Below the pieces are notes generated by a model. It was not told where the DNA came from and made no database searches. It saw only the letters and a program-made list of their open reading frames with translations. From Gephyromycinifex aptenodytis (GTDB lineage Bacteria; Actinomycetota; Actinomycetes; Actinomycetales; Dermatophilaceae), in the NCBI RefSeq assembly GCF_012277275.1, contig NZ_CP051155.1, positions 1,736,001 through 1,800,000 on the forward strand: a stretch of 64,000 nt of DNA, read 5' to 3'. This document shows, piece after piece, positions 18,774-27,357 of this stretch (position 1 is its first letter; each line of letters begins with the position of its first letter). Both the position numbers and the translations under genes were made by a program.

Positions 18774-20306
18774 TTACCGCCGGGTGGGGCGAGGGGTGAT
18801 GGTGACGGCCGGGGTCGGGACCGGCGCCGGGGCAAGGGTGCTGGTGGCACTGGGCGTGGCGGGCACGCTCGCAGCGTCGGTCGCGGTGGTCGCCGCGCCC
18901 GTGGGCACCGGGGTGCAGGTCGGGCTCGCGCCGGGGGTGGCCTCCGGCTCGGCGCTTGCGCCGTTGCTCGGCGCCGGGCCCGTCGGCATCGGGCACGGGG
19001 GCAATGTCCCGGTCGTCGGCGAACCGGTGGGCGTCGTCGTCGGCGAACCGGTCGGCGTCGTGCTCGGCGAACCAGTCGGCGTCGTCGGCGAACCAGTCGG
19101 CGTCATGCTCGGCGAACCAGTCGGCGTCGTCGTCGGCGAACCAGTCGGCGTCGTCGTCGGCGAACCAGTCGGCGTCGTGGTCGGTGAACCCGTGGGCGTC
19201 GTGGTCGGTGAACCCGTGGGCGTCGTCGTCGGTGAACCCGTGGGCGTCGTGGGGGCGGCGGTGTTCGGAGCGCTGGACGGGGCAGCCGTCGGCCTCGAAC
19301 CGGTCGGGGTGGGCGCCGGTGTCGTCGCCGTTGGGCGCGGGGCGGTTGCCGATGGACGCGGCGCCGACTGAGTGCCCGGCGAACGCAGCGGGGAGGCGGT
19401 GGGAGCGCCTGAACCGGGCACGAGCGAGGGCACCCAGGGTGCGGCCGGGGTGCGGCCGTCGCGGTAGGCCAACCCACCGGTGATCACGTCGTTGGCGTAG
19501 ATGGCTGAGTTGTTATAGGCGAGCACCGCTGCCCGCAGGCGGGCCGGGTCGGCGAGGTTACCCCCGCTGGCGCACAGGTAGGCACCGGCGGAGACGGCGG
19601 CGTCGTCGATGTTGTTCGGATCTGCACTGCCGTCGCCGTTGCCGTCCCGGCCGACGAGTTTCCAGGTGCCGGGAAGGAACTGCATCGGGCCGACAGCCCG
19701 GTCGTAGGTGCTGTCACCGTCGTAGGCGCCGCCGTCGGTGTCGCGGATGATCGCGGTGCCGGGGATGGTGCCGTTCAGCAGTGGCCCGTAGATGCGGCCG
19801 ATGGTGGTGCCGTGGGCGTCCACCTGGCCACCGGCGGCGTGCCCGGATTCGATACGTCCGATACCCGCCAGCATCCACCACTGCAGCCCACAGCTCGGCT
19901 GCGTCTTGGCCAGCGAGGCTTGGGCGCTCTGGTAGCTCTGCAGGACCCGGGCCGGGATGGTCGTGGTGTTCACAGTGGCAGCAGCGGTACCCAGCCCAGG
20001 CGCCGTCACGAGCGAGGCGGGCAGGACGCCGGGGCGGGACAGGAACAGGCCGGGAACGGTGCGCGCACCAGGCGCGGCGGCGGCCGAGCTGGGAGCAGGC
20101 ACCGGAGCAGAGGGCTGCGCTTCCAGGCGCACAGCGTCGGTGGGCAGTGAGCTGGCAGCGATCGGCACCAGCAGAGCTGCCGCAGCCAGCACCGTGAGCG
20201 GGCCTGGGCGAGACAGCAACGAGGAGTTGTGTTTGCGACGAAGAGCCGAGGTCGCGGTGGTACGGGTGGTCTCACGCAGGCGCGACCACGCGTCGCGACG
20301 AATCAT
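18774..20306 (-). CDS. Secreted lytic transglycosylase with Thr/Pro-rich repeat tail
   Basis: 510 residues with a basic N-terminus, a signal peptide or anchor (LTVLAAAALLVPIAASSLP, about 34-52) and a transglycosylase domain of the MltB/SLT-2 type. The catalytic Glu is in AGIGRIESGHAAGG, with GPMQFLPGTWKLVG and VLAYNNSAIYANDV further on. It cleaves the glycan strands of peptidoglycan to 1,6-anhydro products. The C-terminal tail of about 200 residues holds ten copies of an 8-residue TTTPTGSP unit, a likely wall-spanning spacer. AAGGAGAG precedes the ATG at 20306; an ATG 5 codons upstream is less well placed. A leader of about 240 nt separates it from the divergent SRPBCC gene. Confidence 0.85.
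   Translation of the reverse strand: MIRRDAWSRLRETTRTTATSALRRKHNSSLLSRPGPLTVLAAAALLVPIAASSLPTDAVRLEAQPSAPVPAPSSAAAAPGARTVPGLFLSRPGVLPASLVTAPGLGTAAATVNTTTIPARVLQSYQSAQASLAKTQPSCGLQWWMLAGIGRIESGHAAGGQVDAHGTTIGRIYGPLLNGTIPGTAIIRDTDGGAYDGDSTYDRAVGPMQFLPGTWKLVGRDGNGDGSADPNNIDDAAVSAGAYLCASGGNLADPARLRAAVLAYNNSAIYANDVITGGLAYRDGRTPAAPWVPSLVPGSGAPTASPLRSPGTQSAPRPSATAPRPTATTPAPTPTGSRPTAAPSSAPNTAAPTTPTGSPTTTPTGSPTTTPTGSPTTTPTGSPTTTPTGSPTTTPTGSPSMTPTGSPTTPTGSPSTTPTGSPTTTPTGSPTTGTLPPCPMPTGPAPSNGASAEPEATPGASPTCTPVPTGAATTATDAASVPATPSATSTLAPAPVPTPAVTITPRPTRR
19012..19251. repeat. 24-bp tandem repeat (10 units) inside the transglycosylase gene
   Basis: Ten units with the core GGCGAACCAGTCGGCGTCGT, spaced 24 bp except one spacing of 21 bp (unit anchors at 19021, 19045, 19069, 19090, 19114, 19138, 19162, 19186, 19210, 19234). 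It stays in frame and encodes TTTPTGSP repeats. The last units share a variant (GGTGAACCCGTGGGC), which shows separate local expansions. Confidence 0.85.
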
Positions 20307-20546
20307 CAGGCTCTCCTTCATCAGTACATCGGGGGCAGAGCGGAACCGGTGCCGGCTCGACACTCCACCGGCACTCCTTCGTACCGGCGATGGGCACACC
20401 TCACCCACGTATCAGTTTGATCGGCCGCTGCCGGCCAGACCTGAGCGTGCCCGCGGGGCGAGACACCACGATTCGAGAGTTCGGACACGTCAGTGAAGTG
20501 ACCGAAGACCCTGTTACCGGGGTGGGCGAACCGATACACCTGCCCT

Positions 20547-20954
20547 ATGCCTGAATTCTCCAAGTCGATCCACGTGGACGTGGAACCCCGCCGCTTGTTC
20601 GACTATCTCAGCGACGTGGGAAACCTGCCCCGTTACATGCCGAGACTTTCTCACGCTGAACCGGCCGGAGACGACGGCGCGGTCCAGGTCACCGCGCACC
20701 CCAAGCTGCCCGACGGTCGCCAGGTCGAGGTGAAGGGAACCGCGTGGACGCGGGTGGATGAGCTGGGCCGCAGATTCTCCTGGGGCTCGGTCGGTAGCCG
20801 CAATAACTATCGCGGGACCTTCGACATCGACCCGGTCGAGAGCGGTTCCCAACTCACCGTCACCATCGTCAGCGAGCGCGCCGACGGCGCCGCCGTCCAG
20901 ACGGGCCTAGGCGACACGCTCGCCTCGATCAAGAACCTCGTCGAGCAGGACTGA
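20547..20954 (+). CDS. SRPBCC-family (polyketide cyclase/START-like) protein
   Basis: 135 residues with the helix-grip fold pattern: FSKSIHVDVEPRRLFDYLSDVGNLPRYMP at the start, alternating strands in the middle, and a final amphipathic helix (GDTLASIKNLVEQD). Such domains bind a hydrophobic ligand; many actinobacterial copies are uncharacterised. There is no clear ribosome binding site. A weak TACACC-like hexamer about 10 nt before the ATG would allow leaderless expression. A terminator hairpin follows 44 nt after the stop. Confidence 0.78.
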   Translation: MPEFSKSIHVDVEPRRLFDYLSDVGNLPRYMPRLSHAEPAGDDGAVQVTAHPKLPDGRQVEVKGTAWTRVDELGRRFSWGSVGSRNNYRGTFDIDPVESGSQLTVTIVSERADGAAVQTGLGDTLASIKNLVEQD

Positions 20955-20998
20955 ACGCAGCAGGCCCGCGGACTGAAACGTCCCCGCGCATACCCCTA

Positions 20999-21029
20999 AG
21001 CCGCGTCGCCCGCACCGGGCGGCGCGGCT
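20999..21029 (+). terminator. Hairpin terminator after the SRPBCC gene
   Basis: AGCCGCGTCGCCC pairs with GGGCGGCGCGGCT (13 bp with one G-U) around a 5-nt loop and is followed by TGTCTT. Confidence 0.7.
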
Positions 21030-21157
21030 GTCTTATGCCTCGATCCGCTAGCCGAGCTGCCCCGCATCATCTCGCGGGATTAGCCGCACCCGGCGCCGTG
21101 ACAGTTCAGGCGGCGGACACCGCCTATTAAGATCGCCACCATTGCAGCCACTACGCA

Positions 21158-21175
21158 ACTACGTAATTCTGTAGT
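21158..21175 (+). promoter_or_regulatory. Short palindrome abutting the start of the HTH regulator
   Basis: ACTAC and GTAGT arms, 8 nt apart, end one base before the ATG of the HTH gene; an extra ACTAC copy lies at 21150-21154. The AT-richer spacer and position suggest an autoregulatory operator over a leaderless or near-leaderless promoter. Binding is inferred only. Confidence 0.3.
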
Positions 21176-21176
21176 C

Positions 21177-21680
21177 ATGGCGTCGGTGGAAGAGCGTCTG
21201 AGCGCATTGGAGTCAGCGGTTGCCCGGCTGAGCAGAGCTCAGGAGTCTGGCACCGAGACCGGCCAGGCTCCGGTCACGCCTACCGGCGACTTCTGGCTCC
21301 TGAACGAGCTGCTCCGCCGAACGCCGAACGGCGAGTTGGCCTATGCGGGCCACGTCGAGCTTCCCGCCGGACCCGTCCGGTGGCAGATGAGCACGGACCC
21401 TGAGGAGCTCCTGCAGGCCGACTGGCACGAACGCGCGAGCAGACTTGCGGCCCTGGCCCATCCGGTTCGTTTGCGCCTGCTGCAACTCGTGCTCGGCGGA
21501 GTGTGCACGACGGCGCAATTGGCCGATGACGACGGGTTGGGCACTACCGGTCAACTCCATCACCACTTGCGCCAGCTCGTTGCCGCCGGGTGGCTCGTCT
21601 CCACCGGGCGCGGCCGCTACGCGGTCCCCCCGGCGCGGGTCATCCCTCTCCTGCTCACGGTCGCTGCGGCCGGTGAGTGA
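21177..21680 (+). CDS. ArsR-like winged-helix transcriptional regulator
   Basis: 167 residues. The N-terminal 20 residues form a short coiled coil (VEERLSALESAVARLSRA). The winged helix is at about 95-150: HPVRLRLLQLVLGG, then TTAQLADDDGLGTTGQLHHHLRQLVAAGWLVSTGRGRYAV, where LHHHLRQL is the recognition helix. No metal-binding Cys cluster is visible, so the signal is unknown. It has no ribosome binding site and a palindrome abuts its start. The serine hydrolase gene follows 103 nt downstream and is its likely target. Confidence 0.8.
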   Translation: MASVEERLSALESAVARLSRAQESGTETGQAPVTPTGDFWLLNELLRRTPNGELAYAGHVELPAGPVRWQMSTDPEELLQADWHERASRLAALAHPVRLRLLQLVLGGVCTTAQLADDDGLGTTGQLHHHLRQLVAAGWLVSTGRGRYAVPPARVIPLLLTVAAAGE

Positions 21681-21783
21681 TCTCGGCCCGTCCCTCCTCG
21701 TTGGCTCCCTCCGGCGAAGGAGCCGACCGTTCAGAGCTGTCGACCGATCCGCTCACGTTGTCGCCACGAGCTAAGGAAGCGCT

Positions 21784-23286
21784 ATGCCCGCGAGTCCGAT
21801 CACCGAGTCCGGCCACTCGTCCGTACCCACCCGCCCACCCCTGACCCGTAGCCGCAGGGCAGCCCTGCTCGTCGCGGCGAGCGTCATCGGCGCGCTGCTT
21901 GCGCTGGTCCTCGGGCCGAACCCGCAGTTGGGGGATACCCACACCGGCGATCCGACGCTCGTGGCGGACACGAAGGCGATCCTCGGTCCCGGTCGAGGTA
22001 TTCCTGCACTGTCGGTGGCCCGCATCGAGGACGGCACCACGACCTTTGCCGGCTTCGGCGAGGTGGAGGGCAGCGCCCCAACGCCTGACACCCCGTTCGA
22101 GCTCGGCTCGATCACCAAGACGTTCACCGGTCAGTTGCTCGCAGTGGCGGTGGAACGCGGCGAAATGCGCCTAGACGACCCGTTGTCCACGCACCTGCCA
22201 GAGTTGGCGGGCACCCCCGCCGGGGCGGCCACGCTGCGGGAGCTGGCTACGCACACCAGCGGGTTGCCGAGGATGCCCAAGCAGGGCCTGTCCCGGTTGA
22301 CGACCCCCATGACGGGTGACCCCTACGGGCGTTGGTCGAGGCAGCAGGTCATCGACGCGGCGCGCACGGCGCAGATCGAGAACAAGGGCACCCGCGCCTA
22401 TTCCAACTTCGGGATGGCGCTGTTAGGTCACGCGCAGGCGCGAGCGGCGGGCGTGTCGTCCTGGACGGAACTGGCCACTGCCAGGCTGTTGCGACCTTTG
22501 AACATGACACACACCGTGTTCATCACCGGGGCGAAGGCCGGTTCCGCTGCGGAGCTACCCGGGATGGCGAGCCCGCACTGGGCGAACGGGCGCAGTGTCG
22601 CGCCGTGGAGCGGGGAGGGTTTCGCCCCGGCCGGGGCCGCCACCCGCACGACGGCCAAGGATCTGGCGAGGTACACAGCGGCGGTGTTGGACGGCAGCGC
22701 TCCTGGGGTGGCTGCGCTGACGCCGGTCACGGACGGCGAACCGCGCCGCAGCGGCTTGGCGTGGATCATCGACACCACACCTGAGGGGCAGTTGACCTGG
22801 CACAACGGCGGCACGGGCGGGTCGAGCACGATGCTGGCCATGGATGTGTCGGGCCGGAAGGCGGCGTTGGCGCTGGCCTCGTCCGACCGGTCGGTCGATG
22901 AGCTCGGCATCGGGTTGCTGCGCCACGACGCGACGCCGTTGTCGAACGCGCCGAGCCGGATGGGGCTGATCGCGGTCGGTATCGGACTGTGCGCTCTGGT
23001 GAGTCTGTTGGTGCGCCTCACACGCCGCCCGACGCGCCTCACGCTGGCCACTGGCGTGGTGGAGGGCCTCAGCGGGCTTGTGGTTGCCTGGCTGCTCGGC
23101 CCGTGGGGATCGCTGCCAGGCTGGGTGCTCGGCGCACTGGCCGGCGCGATCCTGGGCGGGGTCGCGCTCGCGGCGCTCACCGCACGCCACTCCCCGGCTA
23201 CCCCCGCCACGGGTAAGGCGAGCGCGATCATCTCGCTGGTGTTCAGCGTGGTGCTACTCGCCGGGGTGCTGTTCCTCCTGCGATGA
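21784..23286 (+). CDS. Membrane-bound serine hydrolase of the beta-lactamase / class C penicillin-binding family
   Basis: 500 residues: an N-terminal anchor (about 19-38), an extracytoplasmic class C beta-lactamase-like domain, then four C-terminal helices (about 392-500). The catalytic triad motifs are all present: SxxK in GSITKTFTG (Ser/Lys about 104-107), YxN in AYSNFGMALLG, and HNGGTGG as the third motif. It probably hydrolyses a D-alanyl peptide or an ester at the cell surface; the natural substrate is unknown. The C-terminal four-helix bundle could couple it to another membrane protein. It is paired with the upstream HTH regulator. Confidence 0.83.
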   Translation: MPASPITESGHSSVPTRPPLTRSRRAALLVAASVIGALLALVLGPNPQLGDTHTGDPTLVADTKAILGPGRGIPALSVARIEDGTTTFAGFGEVEGSAPTPDTPFELGSITKTFTGQLLAVAVERGEMRLDDPLSTHLPELAGTPAGAATLRELATHTSGLPRMPKQGLSRLTTPMTGDPYGRWSRQQVIDAARTAQIENKGTRAYSNFGMALLGHAQARAAGVSSWTELATARLLRPLNMTHTVFITGAKAGSAAELPGMASPHWANGRSVAPWSGEGFAPAGAATRTTAKDLARYTAAVLDGSAPGVAALTPVTDGEPRRSGLAWIIDTTPEGQLTWHNGGTGGSSTMLAMDVSGRKAALALASSDRSVDELGIGLLRHDATPLSNAPSRMGLIAVGIGLCALVSLLVRLTRRPTRLTLATGVVEGLSGLVVAWLLGPWGSLPGWVLGALAGAILGGVALAALTARHSPATPATGKASAIISLVFSVVLLAGVLFLLR

Positions 23287-23303
23287 ACCCCAGACATCAG
23301 GAA

Positions 23304-23327
23304 GGCCGCCCCTTGTGCGGGGCGGCC
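23304..23327. terminator. Hairpin terminator between convergent genes
   Basis: GGCCGCCCC pairs perfectly with GGGGCGGCC around TTGTGC, between the serine hydrolase stop and the end of the glyS gene. Confidence 0.7.
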
Positions 23328-23401
23328 AACCTGCTGCCATTCCGGCTCAGCCCACGGCACCCCCCGGGCGGGGAGCCGCAGCTGCATTCCCTGTGTGCGG
23401 G

Positions 23402-26400
23402 TTAACCCAGCACTGTGTCCAGGGCCTTGTAGTCGATCCCGGCCGGTGCTGTGGCGCGGACGGCGGCGAGCAGACCCAGCCGGGCTGCCTTGACGTCGGG
23501 GTCCTTGGCCATGACGAGGATGTCGTCGAAGAAGCGGTTGATCGCCTCCACCAGCCCGCTGGCCGCCTTCTGGTAGGTGGGTAGGTCGTCGGTCGCTGAC
23601 GCGGGCAGCGCCTCCAGGCGCTCCCGCAGCGCCACCTCTGCCGGCTCGGTGAGCTTGGCGGCGTCGTACTGCGGCTCGGTGCCCGCCGGGACGATCCGCT
23701 CCACCCGCACCAACGCGGCCACCAACGCCGCGAACTGCGCGTCGCCGCGCAGCGACTCCACATCGACCAGCGCCCGTCCGAGACCGCCAGGGCGATCCGC
23801 GCCAGGCAGCACCGTGGCCACCAAACCCGCCGAGACACCCTCATCACGTAGCAACTGCGCGAACCGGCCCTGGGTGAACTCCGCCGCAGCCTCGATGGCG
23901 TCGTCAGCGACCTGGATCCCCTGCTGCCGCAACCGCTGCGCCGCAGCCTGAAGCCCGCCGCGTACCGTCACCTCACGCAGCGCCGCCAACGGGCCTGAAC
24001 TCGTCTCCCGCAGAATGCGCACCACACCCAACGCTGCCCGCCGCAGACCGTACGGGTCCGAGGAGCCGGTCGGCTTGGCCCCGATCGCGAACATCGCGGC
24101 GAGCAGATCGAAGCGGTCAGCCAGCGCCAAAAGCGCGCCCGGCACCGACGCCGGGACCGCGTCGAGCGCCGTGTGCGGCGCCTCCATCTCATACAGCGCG
24201 TCCGCCACAGCCTGGGTCTCGCCGAGGCGAGTCGCGTACTCGCGGGCGACGAAACCGGCGAGGCTGCTCATTTCGACGACGAGCTGCGTGGACAGATCGA
24301 ACTTGGCCAGTTGCCCAGCCCGGGTCAGGGTCTGCGCCTGCACCTCGTCAAGGCCGATGTGCTTGCCGAGGGCTGCGGCGACGTCGGCGATGCGGCGCGC
24401 ACGCTGCCCGACGGAGCCGAGACGATTCTCGAAGGTGAGCTTGTCGAGGCCGGGCACGAACTCGTCGGCGTTGGTGGTCTGCAGGTCGGCGTTCCAGAAG
24501 AACAGCGCGTCTTCGTAGCGAGCACGCAGCACCGACTCGTTACCGGCGCGCACCACGTCGTCGTCGCACATGCCGTTGGCCACGGTGAGGAACGCGTTCA
24601 TCAAGGTGCCGTTCACGTCGCGCAGCGGCAGGTAGCGCTGGTGCTTGGCCATGACCGAGGTGAGGATGCGCTCGGGCAGATCGAGGTAGCGCTTGTCGAA
24701 GTACCCGAGGATGGCCTGCGGGTCCTCGACGAGGTTCGTGATCTCGTCGACCAGGTCGGCGTTCGCGTCGAAGTCGATGGTGCCTCCGGCGCCCTCAGCG
24801 AGCGCGCGCGCCTGCGTGACGACGTCCTCGCGGCGGGCGGCCGTGTTCCACTCGATGCCGCCTCGACCGATGGCCTCCAGCAGCGCATCGGCACCGGACA
24901 CCTCGACGAAGCCCAGGAGCGCACCGTCGCTGCGGGTCCCGCTACGGCCATGGCCGTCACGGGTGGCGGAGGTGACGCGCTGCAGGTAGGTCTCGCGCCC
25001 GGCGCGCACCTGGGAGACCTGAGCGGGAACGAGCGTCTCGCCCCAGAACGCGACGAGCCAACGCACGGCGCGGGAGAAGCTCAGTGCCGGGTCGTTCCAG
25101 CGCATGTTCTTCTCGGCCCGCAGGCCGGAGACGGTCTTCTCGACGATCTCGGTGAGTACGCAGACGGCGTCGCGGCCGGGGGCGTCGATCTCGACGCAGG
25201 CGTGCTCGTTGCCGCCGACCTCGGCCTTGACGATCTGCTCGACCTCGACGCCCTGACCGCGCATGAACCCCTGGAGGGCCTTGGACGGGTTGCCCTCAGC
25301 GTCGAACGCGGCCTGCCACTTGGGGCCCTTGCGGAGCTGGGTGGCGTCCGGCTCGCGGGCGGCGACGTCCTCGACCACGGCGATGACGCGACGGGGAGTC
25401 CCGTCGACGGTGATCGCGCCGTGCTCGAGGCGCGTGGCGGCCAGACCACCGGTGAGCGCCTCACGGACGGCCTCGACGGTCTGCGGCAGAACGTGCGGCG
25501 GCAACTCCTCCACACCGATCTCGAGCGCGAAGGTCTGCGGCGCCGCGTCGGCAGCGATCTCGACGCGTTCAGCCTTCGGCGTCACGCTCTCGCTTGCAGA
25601 GTCGTGCTGCGCTGCGGCGTCGGCTGCGTCGGACTTGGACTTGATGAGCGGGAAGCCGAGCTCTTCGCGACGCTCGACCCACAGCGAGGCCGTATCGCGC
25701 ATGAGACGGCGCATCGTCGCGAACGCCTGGGCACGCTCCGTGGTGCTGATGGCGCCGCGCGCGTCCAGCACGTTGAACGCGTGACTGGATTTGAGGATGT
25801 ACTGGTGTGCCGGCACGGGCAGGCGCGCCTGCACCATCCGGGTCGCCTCACGGACGTAGCCCTCGTAGAGGGCCCTGTTGGTCTCCACATCGGCGTCGTC
25901 GAGGTAGTAGCGGCTCATCTCGTATTCCTGCTGGCCGAAGGCCTCGCCGTACGTGATGATCTCGCCGCTGGGCTTGCGCGCGTAGGCGATGTCCTTGAAG
26001 TGCGTCACGCCCTGCTGGGCCATGAGGATGCGCTCCATGCCGTACGTCAGCTCGACGGGGATGGGGTCGAGATCCTGACCGCCGACCTGCTGGAAGTACG
26101 TGAACTGGGTGATCTCCATCCCGTCGAGCCAGACTTCCCAGCCCAGACCCCACGCACCGATCGCCGGCTGAGCCCAGTTGTCCTCCACGAACCGCACATC
26201 GTGTGCGTCGAGGTCGATGCCGAGCGCTTCGAGACTGCCCAGGTACAGCTCCTGCGGGTCACCGGGCTCAGGTTTGAGGATCACCTGGAACTGGGTGTGG
26301 GTCTGCAACCGGTTCGGGTTCTCCCCGTACCGGGAGTCATCGGGGCGCACCGAGGGCTCGACGTAGGCGACGTCCCACGGCTCAGGGCCGAGTACCCGCA

Positions 26401-26512
26401 GCACGGTGGCGGGGTTCATCGTTCCCGCACCGACCTCGGTGTTGAAAGGCTGCCACGTCAGGCAACCGCGCGAGATCCAGTAGTCGGAGAGTTGGCGAAG
26501 GGCGTCTTGCAT
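23402..26512 (-). CDS. glyS: Glycyl-tRNA synthetase, bacterial alpha and beta subunits fused in one chain
   Basis: 1036 residues that charge tRNA-Gly. Residues about 1-287 are the catalytic alpha subunit (GAGTMNPATVLRVLGPEPWD, RYGENPNRLQTHTQFQVILK, ITQFTYFQQVGG). About 288-324 is a charged Ala/Ser linker. About 325-1036 is the beta subunit (ALEIGVEELPPHVLPQT, FLTVANGMCDD, YEMEAPHTALDAVPASV, C-terminal anticodon-binding region). Most actinobacteria use the unrelated alpha-dimer form, so this fused bacterial type is unusual and may have been transferred. The ATG at 26512 has AAGGG at good spacing; the GTG three codons earlier overlaps that site. It lies 66 nt after the upstream hydrolase-like gene. 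There is no sign of a T-box. Confidence 0.93.
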   Translation of the reverse strand: MQDALRQLSDYWISRGCLTWQPFNTEVGAGTMNPATVLRVLGPEPWDVAYVEPSVRPDDSRYGENPNRLQTHTQFQVILKPEPGDPQELYLGSLEALGIDLDAHDVRFVEDNWAQPAIGAWGLGWEVWLDGMEITQFTYFQQVGGQDLDPIPVELTYGMERILMAQQGVTHFKDIAYARKPSGEIITYGEAFGQQEYEMSRYYLDDADVETNRALYEGYVREATRMVQARLPVPAHQYILKSSHAFNVLDARGAISTTERAQAFATMRRLMRDTASLWVERREELGFPLIKSKSDAADAAAQHDSASESVTPKAERVEIAADAAPQTFALEIGVEELPPHVLPQTVEAVREALTGGLAATRLEHGAITVDGTPRRVIAVVEDVAAREPDATQLRKGPKWQAAFDAEGNPSKALQGFMRGQGVEVEQIVKAEVGGNEHACVEIDAPGRDAVCVLTEIVEKTVSGLRAEKNMRWNDPALSFSRAVRWLVAFWGETLVPAQVSQVRAGRETYLQRVTSATRDGHGRSGTRSDGALLGFVEVSGADALLEAIGRGGIEWNTAARREDVVTQARALAEGAGGTIDFDANADLVDEITNLVEDPQAILGYFDKRYLDLPERILTSVMAKHQRYLPLRDVNGTLMNAFLTVANGMCDDDVVRAGNESVLRARYEDALFFWNADLQTTNADEFVPGLDKLTFENRLGSVGQRARRIADVAAALGKHIGLDEVQAQTLTRAGQLAKFDLSTQLVVEMSSLAGFVAREYATRLGETQAVADALYEMEAPHTALDAVPASVPGALLALADRFDLLAAMFAIGAKPTGSSDPYGLRRAALGVVRILRETSSGPLAALREVTVRGGLQAAAQRLRQQGIQVADDAIEAAAEFTQGRFAQLLRDEGVSAGLVATVLPGADRPGGLGRALVDVESLRGDAQFAALVAALVRVERIVPAGTEPQYDAAKLTEPAEVALRERLEALPASATDDLPTYQKAASGLVEAINRFFDDILVMAKDPDVKAARLGLLAAVRATAPAGIDYKALDTVLG

Positions 26513-26578
26513 GGTCAGCACCCTTGAAGGCTACCGGCAGCCCCAAGCCCGACCCCAACCGGCGCGGCGCCGGATCGC

Positions 26579-27118
26579 TCAGTGTTCGAGACCGTCGACG
26601 AAGTCTTCGATCCGTTTCAAGGTGCGGGTCATCGCCTTCATCGTCTCGGGAACCGATCCGGGCACCTCCAACGCCAGGTCTGCGTCCTTGACCTCGTGCG
26701 ACTGGCAGCGGCTGGGACGGTCCAGGGCACCGTCCCATTGCGGGTCTGCTGTGCCACCGACGAGCAGACTCGGCTCCAGGATCGCGCCAACTGCGTCCCG
26801 GATCCTCTGCTCGCGCAACAACGGTCGAAGCCAGATACCTGGCAGGTTGCGTTCGATCGCGGCCGGCAGCCCGCGAGTGCCGGCCGAAAAGCCGACCGCC
26901 AGGTGCATCTGCGGCGTCCCGGCCCGCTCCAGCGCCTCCTCGATGAACGGCAACGGCAGACCGTCACGTTCATCTCGCGGCCACAGCGCAACGCGCACAT
27001 GCCAGCCTTTGTCGGTCAGCAACCGCCGCGTGAAATGCAGGATCGGCGTCACCGGCGACATCTCCAGGTCCGGCAGGATCGTCGCTACCCGTTCAGGGTC
27101 TCCGTCATAAACGAGCAT
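26579..27118 (-). CDS. Alpha/beta-hydrolase-like protein of unknown function
   Basis: 179 residues. A nucleophile-elbow motif GFSAGTRG (about residue 78) sits between predicted strands (MHLAVGF, GIWLRPLL), and a later acidic turn (LVGGTADPQWD) resembles the position of the catalytic Asp in small alpha/beta hydrolases. A convincing catalytic His is less clear (the terminal GLEH or SRCQSHEV are candidates). It is shorter than typical members. It precedes glyS on the same strand by 66 nt and may share its transcript. Family assignment is tentative. Confidence 0.6.
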   Translation of the reverse strand: MLVYDGDPERVATILPDLEMSPVTPILHFTRRLLTDKGWHVRVALWPRDERDGLPLPFIEEALERAGTPQMHLAVGFSAGTRGLPAAIERNLPGIWLRPLLREQRIRDAVGAILEPSLLVGGTADPQWDGALDRPSRCQSHEVKDADLALEVPGSVPETMKAMTRTLKRIEDFVDGLEH

Positions 27119-27357
27119 GCCGCCAGCCTAGAGCCCCAATTGCGGCAAGGCTCAGGATGTCCGGGGTCTTTTGCAGCTGCCCGACAATCGGATGAGCGGT
27201 CTTCCTTCTCATCGGGCCCGGCTGCACGACGGCCGCCTGACAATCGCGCGGGTCTCCACCTCTTACCCTGTCGCCCGCCCAGCCCTAACCTGGAAGGAAA
27301 ACCGGTAGTTCGCCTGCGATGGCGGGGGAACCAGGGGTTGCCAAGGGGATGGTGGAC

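Noticed and set aside
20490-20520. GTAACA and GTCACT hexamers resembling MtrA boxes before the transglycosylase gene
   Set aside because: The spacing and second half do not match the known motif well enough.
20307-20546. Possible c-di-AMP (ydaO) riboswitch in the 240-nt leader of the transglycosylase gene
   Set aside because: Such genes often have one in actinobacteria, but I could not find the conserved core segments on the minus strand. An RNA covariance model search would decide.
24173-26527. Long open frame of 784 codons on the plus strand opposite glyS
   Set aside because: It is the mirror of a high-GC coding gene and resembles no protein; glyS motifs on the minus strand are complete.
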